Shown here: positions 55,771 through 64,000 of the stretch, in pieces
How positions within the stretch are numbered: the stretch's first letter is position 1
Layout of the letters: the number at the start of each line of letters is the position of its first letter
Program-made: the position numbers and the translations under genes
NCBI GenBank assembly: GCA_946811185.2
Contig: OX328097.1
Coordinates: 12,036,252-12,100,251 of the forward strand
From: Hippopus hippopus
Lineage: Eukaryota; Mollusca; Bivalvia; Cardiida; Cardiidae
DNA length: 64,000 nucleotides
Reading direction: 5' to 3'
Notes under the pieces: model-generated
The model's database searches: none
What the model was told of the DNA's origin: nothing
Seen by the model: the letters and a program-made list of their open reading frames with translations, nothing else

Positions 55771-56534
55771 ATATGTTTAAGGTAATATTTGGTTGCAACC
55801 TACACTTTTTTTATTCATTGTGGGACTGTACAGGTTTACTTTGTATAGCGTAAGTGCACATCAAACTTGGTCATGAATCGCCTTGTACTTCCGTTTTAGT
55901 ATTGTTACATAGCAGGCAAAAAAGTAGTATTAAAGTGCTGAAGGGTATAGGATAAGATGACTTGGTTTTCGGTTTCGCTAGTCGGATTTGTAATAAAATA
56001 AAGTAGATAATTTGGCGACGAACATGGTCATTCTGCATGATATTGCCAACAAATTAACTCATAAACTCCTGCAGATATTTTCGTCTTGTCTTGCTGAAGG
56101 CCACTTTTAAATACTGTTAAAAAGAATGAGATATTGCTCGTAAAGAGCGATTCCTCTGTTTGCCGCCATAATTTCTCGTGTATTCATGCAATGAATTTTT
56201 CGTTTTAGTTATTAATATTTAACTACTCAGTTTTTAAAGCCGTCTGCTACAAATATCTTCCAAGAAGTAATGAGCTAAGCTTTATAGAAAGATTTTCACG
56301 AAAGATTCCCGGCATTATTTGGTTATAGGAATACAAATTGAGAGAAGTTATTTGCCAAATTGAGACAAGTTATTTGACAACCTCTGAATTACTTTAATCA
56401 GAACTGTAATAGTAATAGATCACGTTGCCTTATCGTCTCAAGAACGTCCCGTTCCATTTGTCAAAGAGAAATCAAAGACGTTTTCTCCATGTGTCTCAGT
56501 TTGATACTCTCAGTACTTTTACTTGCCGCCATGA
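55771..56534. other. Stretch without recognisable gene
   Basis: A short local repeat (AAATTGAGA.AAGTTATTTG.CAA) occurs at 56334-56382. Otherwise nothing. Confidence 0.45.
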
Positions 56535-56735
56535 TAACGTTACATGACGCTTGGAGAATGCTTTTGAAAATACTGCAAGAAACGTAGAATATGATGGTAA
56601 CCAGCATTTTTTCGTTTTCCGACAACATTTTTAACCATATCATAGACAAATACCCTAACTTGAACCATAATTGATTTGTCGTCTGCAAATGTTTTCAATA
56701 TGGACCAGTCTAAAATTTTCTCGTTTGTTAAAGCG
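56535..56735 (+). repeat. Family A element, left end lost
   Basis: GAATGCTTTTGAAAATACTGC, palindrome remains (ATGATGGTAACCAGC), GATTTGTCGTCTGCAAATG and GTTTGTTAAAGCG. Confidence 0.75.
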
Positions 56736-56791
56736 TGCTCTTATAGCTCAAGTATCATGACCCTAAATATCACATTGAAAGGGAGAAAACC

Positions 56792-57464
56792 AAGTATAGC
56801 CTGACCATGATCTACAAAATTCTCATCTCAGTTTTTTTAAAGGTTATTATTATACCGCAAAGAATTTTCTCGTGATCTGATTAGATAATATGCCCCTAAC
56901 ATATATATCATGTACACTGGCAAAACCAACGTAAAACCAGTTTCCCTTTCGGGAGCCCCGTATACATGACTACACTTTCAACACAACATTCAAAATGGAG
57001 GCGTCGATCAAGATTATCATCAAGATTATGCACCAAACTGCACGTTTTACCAAGGTTTCAGTGACGTCATTTCCCAGTGACGTCAGTTTTCATCGAATTT
57101 GGGCACTCAGAAGGGAAATTCTACTTCGTTAGCGTACTCAATTTTTGAAACAAAAAAAAAAAACAGGTAAAATTCACTTAACACACGTTAGAATGGTAAA
57201 ACTTTGCAGTATAATAAATTCGTTGTACGGTCAGGTGGCAGGTGACTTGGAAACTTGTTCACGGCTGGGGCAAATCATGTCGCCACCTCCGGCGAGCTGG
57301 CGACATGATTTGCCACAGCCGTGAACAAGTTTCCGCTAGGTGGCGACATGATTTGCCCCAGCCGTGAACAAGTTTCCAAGTCCCCTGTCACCTGACCGTA
57401 CAACTAATAAAGTATAGCCTAACCATGATCTACAAAATTCTCATCTCAGTGTTTTTAAAGGTTA
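56792..57464 (+). repeat. Pair of 54-bp direct repeats flanking about 560 bp
   Basis: AGTATAGCCT.ACCATGATC through TCTCATCTCAGT to AAAGGTTA occurs at 56792-56846 and 57411-57464, nearly identical. The palindrome at 57222 lies just inside the right copy. Origin unclear (segmental duplication or repeat of unknown type). Confidence 0.7.
57222..57404. repeat. Long palindrome with one arm tandemly duplicated
   Basis: GTTGTACGGTCAGGTG and CACCTGACCGTACAAC are perfect ends. Arms meet near CACCTCCGGCGAGCTGG. The right arm segment GGCGACATGATTTGCC..GTGAACAAGTTTCC is then repeated as a direct copy. GC content is well above the surroundings. Confidence 0.85.
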
Positions 57465-57536
57465 ATGTACCCGTTTAGAGCCTATAGATGAACCGAGAGA
57501 AGCGTATGGTCGATCATCAGTTGGTCCGTTTGCAGC

Positions 57537-57726
57537 TTTAACTTTTTACCAAACGATAAGATTTTAAACTTGTCCAAGTTGAAAGCATTTGCAGACGACA
57601 TAACAGTTGAGCTCAAATGAAGCTATTTGTACTAGAAAGTGTATACATGATTTTTTTCCTTTTCCCGCAATATTTCAAAAGCCTACCTTCCTGGTTCGTT
57701 GAATTTCGGGATGTTTTGGTTATACA
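57537..57726 (-). repeat. Family A element with most of the palindrome deleted
   Basis: TTAACTTTTTACCAAACG, GCAGACGACATAAC, then a jump to TTTTTTTCCTTTTCCCGC and the GATGTTTTGGTTATAC end. Confidence 0.72.
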
Positions 57727-57730
57727 GACT

Positions 57731-57950
57731 TAAACCTTTACCCAGAAATATCGTGTATTTTTACAGCAATGAGGAAAGAGGATTTCGAAAACATTTTTGG
57801 AAAATTAGAAAATGTTGCTTATCCAAAATCATTTTCTTTATCTTAAAAATGCAAATCCCATTTCTTGGTCCGTATTGAATCGGTGGCCTGCAACGTATAC
57901 TCTAAGCGTGGACAAGTCTGAAACTTGATCGTCTGCAAAGTTTAAAACTT
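57731..57950 (+). repeat. Family A element, diverged
   Basis: TTAAACCTTTACCCAG, GAAAACATTTTTGG, mismatched arms, GATCGTCTGCAAAG. Faces the preceding copy head to head. Confidence 0.65.
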
Positions 57951-58098
57951 GGATTTAAGGGGGTAGATCTATTTCTTTTCTGCGAATTAGTATTTTCTAA
58001 CACTGAAAAATACTATTGTTTAGTATATTATACTATTACACTGTTATTTAATATTATTTACCCTGTAAACGTAGAGAAATCGGACTAGAAAGCTGCAT

Positions 58099-58122
58099 GT
58101 TGTTGTTGTTGTTGTTGTTGTT
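58099..58122. repeat. (TTG)n microsatellite
   Basis: Eight TTG units. A similar tract follows at 58559-58587, so the tRNA-like sequence is flanked by TTG runs on both sides. Confidence 0.9.
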
Positions 58123-58356
58123 CAAATAACGGGTTGGTCGCATTGCAAACGGCAACTCTTATCTATTTTTATGACATCACATGTATGACGTCACCGTACT
58201 TATTTGAATACGATTGCAAATGTTGGACACGTGTTATTGGCCACCTGACATTCCCACAAACCTTTCCGAAATTCTGGATGTTACGGAAGACCACTCCTTC
58301 ATGCATGGCTTCGTCCCGATTTAAATACAATACCTAACAACTGCGTTAGGGAGATA

Positions 58357-58449
58357 TCTCTTTAGCTCAGTGGTTATGGTACTGGTCTTTTAAACCCTCG
58401 AAAAACGTGGGTATTTGCCCGTCATGGGTTCGAATCCCGCCAGAGGCGA
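58357..58449 (+). pseudogene. tRNA-like sequence with long variable arm
   Basis: A box TAGCTCAGTGGTTA and B box GGGTTCGAATCCC are both excellent. The anticodon-loop position reads CTTTTAA, i.e. anticodon TTT (Lys) if read as a tRNA. A 27-nt insertion between anticodon and T arm can fold (GGGTATTTGCCC), resembling the class II layout of Leu/Ser tRNAs, which does not agree with Lys. The acceptor arms pair in only about five of seven positions. More likely a tRNA-derived element head or pseudogene than a working tRNA gene. Confidence 0.5.
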
Positions 58450-58871
58450 TTTGTATTTCAGCTATGCATTTGTTGCGGACTTTCATGTTCGTAAGATGGA
58501 ACAAAATCTGAAAATATCTTGAGTATCTACGTATCCCATTGAAAATTACCGCTAAAACTGTTGTTGTTGTTGTTATTGTTGTTGTTACTTTCGTCCTTGC
58601 TGAATGGCTGCCAGCTATCGCTTTACTTAACTCGTAGATGAATAATCATTGAAGTTTAGTGAATTATTTAGATCTGAATAGACTCCTTTAAATCCAAAGA
58701 TCATAAATATTTTACTGTTCCAGAAAACACAGTATGCAAATATTGTAACAGACTGTTATCGGTTATTATTGTTTTTAATTATAATTAGCCGAGTTAATTA
58801 GTGCGTTATCACGCTCTATCTAAGTCTAGAGCGCATGCCCGTTCCAACCCCTTCAATAAAACAACGCCACT
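58450..58871. other. Stretch without recognisable gene; (GTT)n tract
   Basis: An imperfect GTT run at 58559-58587 could be the tail of a SINE headed by the tRNA-like sequence upstream. No other copy in the window allows a test. Confidence 0.4.
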
Positions 58872-59098
58872 TTAACGCGTTACCAAAAGATCCTGTATTT
58901 TACGACCCTGTGGGAAGCTCTTTTTGAAAACATTGTCAGAAATGGAGAAGTACTAGTAGCCAGCCCTTATGCCTTTTCCTGCAATATTCTCTACCCTTTC
59001 AAAGAAAAATCGTATTTTTGAAGTCCTATTTAGCTTGTCGTCTGCAAAAGTTTTCAATACAGACGGGTCTAAAATTTTGTCGTCTGGTAAAACGTTAA
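58872..59098 (+). repeat. Family A element, full length
   Basis: TTAACGCGTTACC to GTCTGGTAAAACGTTAA. Palindrome strongly mismatched (GTACTAGTAGCCAGC), so older than its neighbour. Confidence 0.85.
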
Positions 59099-59323
59099 CC
59101 CTTGACCGCACAATGCCGACTTCTAACGACACTGGGAAAGAAGACTTTTGAAAACATTGTGGGAAAAGGAGAAAGGGCTGGTAACCAGCATTTTCTCCTT
59201 TTCCCACAATTTTTTCTACCCTCTCATAGAAAAATTGCACCAGTTTAGCCACATTGAATTTGTCGTCTGTACATGCTTTCAATTTGGACAAGGCTAAAAT
59301 TTTGTCGTCTGGTAAAGGATTAA
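59095..59323 (+). repeat. Family A element, full length, tandem sharing TTAA
   Basis: Shares TTAA 59095-59098 and orientation with the preceding copy. Palindrome nearly perfect apart from GAAAGGGCTGG. Ends GGTAAAGGATTAA. Confidence 0.9.
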
Positions 59324-59614
59324 GGGCCCACTGATAATCCATCTATTGCATCCTAGAGTTCCCTGATAAGTTTTTTTATCCATATTCAGATTAAGGGCCG
59401 AGATAATCTCAAAATCTTCCAAAGATATCAAAATTAAATAAAACATCCCATGAATAATTCATTGCTCGATTTTTATGGCCATAATTTGTTTAATTTTGAT
59501 AAACTGGTGCTACGATCGTGGGTAATTCGACGAAAGGTAGCGATATGGCGCGTTCATTTAGAAAACAATATTACATTAGCCACAGTATCAAAGAATGTCC
59601 GTATTTTAGCCATA
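59324..59614. other. Stretch without recognisable gene
   Basis: A 63-codon frame (59450-59641, +) matches nothing known and overlaps the next repeat. Confidence 0.4.
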
Positions 59615-60032
59615 GCTCTTTACGAAATAATAAGATGTTAGACTTGTCCAAATAAAAAGCAATCGCAGACGACAGTTCATGGTCCGTATTCACCAGCCAT
59701 TCTTAAGAACATTCTTAGTCTTATTCTCCAGACTTTTCTATATTTGAAAGTAACACAGCTTCTTATTGGCTAAACCATTAGCTAATCAGGAGTTGTGTTG
59801 CTTTCAAATTTACGAAATCTTTAAGAGATAAGAAAAAGGATGTTCTTGAGAATAGTTGGTGAACACGAACGCTGATGTTGCTCAAATGATGAGATACGTC
59901 TTTGAAATGACAGAAAACATTGTGGGAAAAGAAGAAAATGCTGGTAACCAGCATTTTCTCCTGTTCCCACAATGTTTTCTAAACCTTCTACTTCAGGGTT
60001 CTTTAAACGGGACTGTTTAGTAAAGGAGTAAC
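59615..60032 (-). repeat. Family A element interrupted by a family G element
   Basis: The left block CTCTTTACGAAATAATAAG to GCAGACGACAGTTCAT is followed by the G copy; CTGATGTTGCTCAAATGATG then continues to an intact palindrome and the GTTTAGTAAAGGAG end. Confidence 0.85.
59682..59870. mobile_element. Family G foldback element nested in A
   Basis: GTCCGTATTCACCAGCC and GTTGGTGAACACGAAC ends. Loop GGCTAAACCATTAGC shortened relative to other copies. No clear target duplication left. Confidence 0.85.
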
Positions 60033-60147
60033 CCTTGGCGAAATGATATCAGTCTTTTAGTCGGTTTTATGATATGAGTATTGAAAAATTCTACTGCATA
60101 GAACTTGCTGTCCGAGCTATATTCATGTTTTCACCATTGAGGGATCC

Positions 60148-60366
60148 TGCATAGTGCAGTGGTAAAATGTAGGACTCGTAAGCCGGAGGCCTTGGGTTTG
60201 AGCCTCACTTAAAACACTTGGTTTTTTCGTTGGAGTATCCTTTGGTAAGACACGTCAGAGTACCAGCCTAGTACTGATGAAACCAAGGGTAAACATGAAT
60301 AAGTAAGCTGTTGTCGTGGTACGGCTTAAAAAAAAAAATGGGTAGAAAGCGGAGTAAAATAACATA
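60148..60366 (+). mobile_element. SINE family F, diverged
   Basis: CTGCATAGTGCAGTGGTAAA head, B box GGGTTTGAGCCTC, middle CCAGCCTAGTACTG; tail disrupted by a poly-A run (about 60327-60338). Confidence 0.75.
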
Positions 60367-60376
60367 CTCGTACAAT

Positions 60377-60745
60377 CGATCAATATTGGGCAAGGAGAAA
60401 ATGATCTTTTGCCATAATGTATTTAGGAGTATTCTGCTGCTTCAAGACGCCAAAAGACGACTGCAAAAGTTAATGCAATAAATGTGACGTGCATTGAGCT
60501 TCTAGATTTTGACAAAACGAGAGAAATAGAGAAACAAGAGTTGTATGGTCTTTACACATAAATACAAAGGAAAAAAATCATGGGGAAAGAAAAATGCTCT
60601 GTTTTGCCACAATATTTTTAGAAAGTGTTTTGTTGGTGCGACAGGACAACAGACGAATGTATGAGGTACAGTGAACTAAATGTGTATTGAGTTTCAGGTT
60701 TTGACAAAAACAAGAGAAATAAAGCGAAACATATTGTATGGCAGT
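60377..60745 (+). repeat. Diverged tandem duplication, about 190-bp unit
   Basis: Two units share AAATGTG.CGTGCATTGAG-like, TTTTGACAAAA.C.AGAGAAATA and TTGTATGG segments (60390-60560, 60580-60745). Each unit starts with a worn family A palindrome piece (AAGGAGAAAATGATC.. / GGGGAAAGAAAAATGC). Confidence 0.55.
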
Positions 60746-60861
60746 CTCGAGCCGACCATAATCATAAAACTTTAACTAAATTACATCACTGTAACGAAAT
60801 GTTTTGTTTTCAGGCGATCGGTTTTGGAAATCAAATTCGGATATAAAAGAAGAAACTTCCG

Positions 60862-61005
60862 TTAACCCTTTATCATACAAAACCCGGGTTTTCATGACCA
60901 AAAAGACTTTTGAAAACGTTGTGGGAAAAGGAGAAAATGCTGGTATCCAGCATTTTCTCCTTTTCTCACAATGTTTTCTTACGTATCAGGGAAGAGCAGC
61001 TCATT
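60862..61005 (+). repeat. Family A element, right block lost
   Basis: TTAACCCTTTATCATACAAA, palindrome GCTGGTATCCAGC nearly perfect, then ends at CTCATTTGTACTG. Confidence 0.8.
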
Positions 61006-61144
61006 TGTACTGATTTAAAATGTGTTGCCTTCCGTTACGTTTGATTTTTGAGAGTGGACAATTTGTTAACTTTTTGCCAAACAACAAAACTTGCACCAAA
61101 GTTCTTAGGCCACTGAAACTCCACTGGTCTGTTTACGGGATACT

Positions 61145-61362
61145 GAAATTTTCATAATTTTCAACATTATTTCAGTCATATCACGGCGACAGCCTACATA
61201 TTCATGTATTCCCTGGGTTTCACCAGTACTAGGCTAGGGCTCTAAAGTGTCTTGCCGAAGGATACTCCAACGAAAGCCCAGTGGATCCAGTGAGGCTCGA
61301 ACCCGTGATCTCCAGGTCACGAGTCCTACACTTTACCACTAAGCCACGAAGGACCACGGGTT
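61145..61362 (-). mobile_element. SINE family F, full length
   Basis: Minus strand: AGTGGTAAAGTGTAGGACTC head, B box GGGTTCGAGCCTCAC, middle CCTAGCCTAGTACTGG, tail TATGACTGAAATAATGTTGA. Confidence 0.82.
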
Positions 61363-61544
61363 AAATGTACCAACACATGCTTCTGGCTCCAGTTTCATTG
61401 AGACTTTTTAATTCTATCTTTTGTTTTGACTTTTTCTTTTCCTTCTTGATGGTATAGTATACATTTTTCTGCAAAGGGGGAGTCCCTTTGAATTACAAAG
61501 ATGCACCATTATAATGCACACAGATGGGACTGAGTCTCTCTATT

Positions 61545-61602
61545 ATGAGGCGCTCTCTGGCAAAAAGGGGTTTAATTGATAACCGTGATGCATGATACCA
61601 TA
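61545..61602 (-). repeat. Family C terminal fragment
   Basis: GAGGCGCTCTCTGGCAAAAAGG to GTGATGCATGATACC, one end only. Confidence 0.6.
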
Positions 61603-61656
61603 GGCCTCTGAAACTCCATTGGTTTATTACGGGATAACGAAATTTTCATAATCGGA

Positions 61657-62444
61657 CACCGTTACTATAAATAACGCATTGGCGACTGCCTCTATATCTT
61701 ATATAGTAAGACGAGGTGTGCAACGAAATCGAAGAAAAATGGACCCCCTTTCCCATTTCAGAGATAACATTAAACCGAAAACGGAAAATAAAACCTAGTT
61801 ACTAGTGCAGATAGGTTCATAAATGATTTTTCTTGTGTATCCTGACCTTCCAAAGTTCAAAAAACCTCTTGCGATCAAGCAATAGCGCTGATCTAAATAA
61901 AATTTAAGAGGTTCCAAATTTTCCGGATCGCCATGCGCTGACGTCACACAAATCATTATGATGCTACATAATTTCATTAACTATGACATAACAATCGTTC
62001 GGTACTATCTACTTAGTTTGAAATTGATGATACCCTATTTCCCATTATTTCAGAACATAGATTGTTATATACTACACCATTATGTTTGAATTATATTTGA
62101 AACAAAGTGATCATAGTCCCCTCCCATGGTATTTAACGTCGGCAAAATAGATTTAAGCTAGCAATCCGGAGGTTTTATTCAGTCAAACGAATGTATAAAG
62201 AGCTTATGTTTGACTTCAGGAACACAACACTAGAGGGCTATTTACTTTAATGAAACAATGATTGAGTTCTGTTCTGTTTATCTCGCAGGGTTGTAACTAG
62301 TGCATCGAGTTTCACATCCACAAAATGAAATGCTAAATAAATGAATTGGATATTTTCTGGACAACTAGTTGAAAAGAAAAAAATGCTGTCGTTATTAATT
62401 CAACATTTGGTATAGATAAAAGCTTGGATTTATTTGTATCCTTG
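61657..62444. other. Stretch without recognisable gene
   Basis: Only a possible LINE-type tail (GAGTTCTGTTCTGTTTA, about 62254-62270) is noted. Confidence 0.45.
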
Positions 62445-62622
62445 GTCCGTATTCACAAACTATCCTTAAGATCATTCTTATTCTCAAAAATTTTCTAAAT
62501 TTCAAAGTAGTACAACTTTTGATTTGCCAAATCAAACGGTTTAGCCAATCAGAAATCGTATCACGTTCTAAGTCTATGATTAGACAAAAATATATTCCTA
62601 AGAGTGGTTGGTAAATACAGAC
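62445..62622. mobile_element. Family G foldback element
   Basis: GTCCGTATTCACAAACTATC and GTGGTTGGTAAATACAGAC ends. Loop AATCAAACGGTTTAGCC partly mismatched. Confidence 0.78.
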
Positions 62623-63179
62623 CATGCTGGTCTTGATAAATATTGTCCACAGAAGCAGTATAGCAGCCCTTCGTTTGCTTTGGAATAAGAAAAAGATCAC
62701 GTGGTGTCCATTGGTAAATCTTTTTTTTCAGTTTTAATGCATCATGGGTAGAATACAGTACTAAGAACATTACCCTTTTTAAAGCGGGGATCGTTCAGAA
62801 TCGTTTTCCATAAACGGAGATTTTCCGCAATTATCCCATAAAATCAAACTTCAATAAAGTAAACGAAGTTCTTGTATCTTTTCTAAAACAGTTGTGTCCA
62901 CCATTTTTTTTTTCAAAGAAGACATGGGAATTAAAATGTAACACAAGAAATTATCATGGGTTTACAATCCTGGCGTGTTTGTATTTGTAAATTAAATTGA
63001 CGTATACACAATGTATTAGCATAATGTAGCAATTAAGTTGAACATTTCAAGATACGTTTGAACACATATACATTAAGTCAGAGGAGGGTATGATTGTTAT
63101 TAATCACATAAAGTATAAAAGCAGTTAATTTAAAACTTTTAACTTTACGTTGACATATTTCTGAACTATCCCTACAATA
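62623..63179. other. Stretch without recognisable gene
   Basis: Nothing recognised. Confidence 0.45.
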
Positions 63180-63272
63180 TGGCTTTAGAAAATATTATTT
63201 TTCCCTTTCCCACTTTGTTTTTGAAAGCCATCCTCTTTAGGATCGTTAAAACATGGGATTGATTAATTAGAG
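63180..63272 (-). repeat. Family A right-half fragment
   Basis: TTTCCCTTTCCCAC.TTGTTTTTGAAAGCC, CTTTAGGATCGTTAAAAC. A half B core (GTCAGTGTAGATCAAGATC) follows at 63310-63335. Confidence 0.6.
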
Positions 63273-63416
63273 GTTATCTATAGCCTTCCACAACTTCAAT
63301 TGATCTTGAGGTCAGTGTAGATCAAGATCAGACAAACCCAACGCTTTCACCATAGTCATTAAGAGCAAACATTAAATTTGATGGAAAAGAAAAAAAAAAT
63401 TCGTGAATCAGAGCTT

Positions 63417-63592
63417 TAGATAAGAGGGAGTGATGGTATTCCAAAGTCATTATTTCTCTCTGAAACCCTATATTGTGGGTACTCGTTAGAATTGTCTCGA
63501 TGAGACGATTCTAATGAGTACCCACAACATAGGGTTTAGTGGAGGATAATTATTATTTTCAATTTTTAAATCAAATCACTCCCTCTGTCTGG
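63417..63592. mobile_element. Foldback element with nearly perfect central palindrome
   Basis: Outer pair GAGGGAGTGAT / ATCACTCCCTC encloses an off-centre palindrome at 63463-63537 (AAACCCTATATTGTGGG and its inverse, loop TCTCGATGAGA). No other copy in the window. Confidence 0.75.
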
Positions 63593-63777
63593 AGCTCTGG
63601 TGAATGTACGGAAATTATAGTTGAAAAAGCGTTTGTTACAAATACTCTCTCGTTTTCCGGTATCATTTTACCATAAATGCAGTGTTTGAAAAAGTGACAA
63701 AGGGTTACTCTTTGTTATAAAGTAATCTGTGAATTCTTGGTAAGCAAACAACTTTGTCTCTCACAGGTCGATCCTGT

Positions 63778-63991
63778 GCTAACTCTTTCAGCGCCAAATA
63801 AATAAACTCGACCTCTTTCGACGGCTCTAAATACAATCCATTGAAACTTACAAAGATTTTGATTGTATAGGTTTGACTACACAAGCGGACGGTATAGATC
63901 AAAGATCAGACTGCACGTTCTATGCAGTCTGATCTTGATCTATGCCGTCCGCAAAAGTCACAGTTTTCGTCTATGGCGCCGAAAGGGTTAA
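63778..63991 (+). repeat. Family B2 element, full length
   Basis: GCTAACTCTTTCAGCGCC to GGCGCCGAAAGGGTTAA. Left TTAA mutated to CTAA. Core arms GGACGGTATAGATC / GATCTATGCCGTCC nearly perfect. Confidence 0.88.
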
Positions 63992-64000
63992 AATACCACT

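Larger units (their letters stand above)
61107..61656 (+). repeat. Pair of 50-bp direct repeats, 495 bp apart
   Basis: TAGGCC.CTGAAACTCCA.TGGT to TTTACGGGATA..GAAATTTTCATAAT occurs at 61107-61158 and 61602-61656. A SINE F and a C fragment lie between. Confidence 0.7.

Noticed and set aside
62395..62770. Frames of 101 and 69 codons, minus strand
   Set aside because: They cover the family G foldback; no domain seen.

Overview
This window looks like gene-poor nuclear DNA from an invertebrate, most likely a bivalve mollusc. That is inferred from low GC, short scattered reading frames with no host exon I can defend, and many short palindromic transposons. It also carries tRNA-headed SINEs ending in GACTGAAATAATGTTGAAA plus a GTTAAAC-like tail, and LINE remnants ending in TTCTG pentamers. 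I found no rRNA gene, no CRISPR array and no intact host protein gene. The only coding sequence I recognise is broken transposase and reverse-transcriptase debris.

Repeat families, named here for reference. A: about 230 bp, TTAA-flanked, ends CCCTTTACCA / TGGTAAAGAG, with a long central palindrome around GCTGGTAACCAGC; over forty copies or fragments. B and B2: about 210 bp, TTAA-flanked, central hairpin built on GATCAGACTGC; about twenty copies or pieces. C: about 260 bp, ends in TGAGCCATGCTCT plus a GGGGGCTTAATGCAT-like stretch. D: about 265 bp, ends in GCAACACGCGAAAAGG, with two hairpins per element. G: about 190 bp foldback starting GTCCGTATTCACC. H: about 340 bp, a foldback joined to a short open segment. 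I: about 500 bp, ends in CCCCGTCACACC. E and F: two SINEs with different tRNA-like heads and a shared tail. There are also single foldbacks at 3280, 12182, 12798, 57222 and 63417.

Layout. 1-13 kb: A, B and C copies, two E SINEs, a D, an H and a nested palindrome complex (11725-12450). 13-22 kb: A/B clusters with nested TTAA insertions, a Tc1-like transposase remnant split by another element (18897-19518), then a LINE 3' remnant (21610-22440). 22.9-29.9 kb: AT-rich and repeat-poor, with microsatellites, a block of about 130-bp periodic repeats and a second LINE remnant. 30-48 kb: D, C, E, B, A, G and I elements, several inserted in each other. 48-64 kb: more of the same, with a mariner-like element (51237-52441) that carries an H insertion, a tRNA-like sequence (58357-58449) and four complete or partial F/E SINEs.

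Nothing here forms an operon or pathway. The relations that can be read are the order of insertions (H inside mariner; G, I and SINE F inside A; SINE F inside C; B2 inside B at TTAA) and one shared hairpin core in four otherwise different families (B, B2, C, D). That core keeps its length without gaps and shows compensatory base changes; it is the observation most worth checking. Family names and superfamily links come from visible ends, target duplications and protein fragments; no database search was possible.
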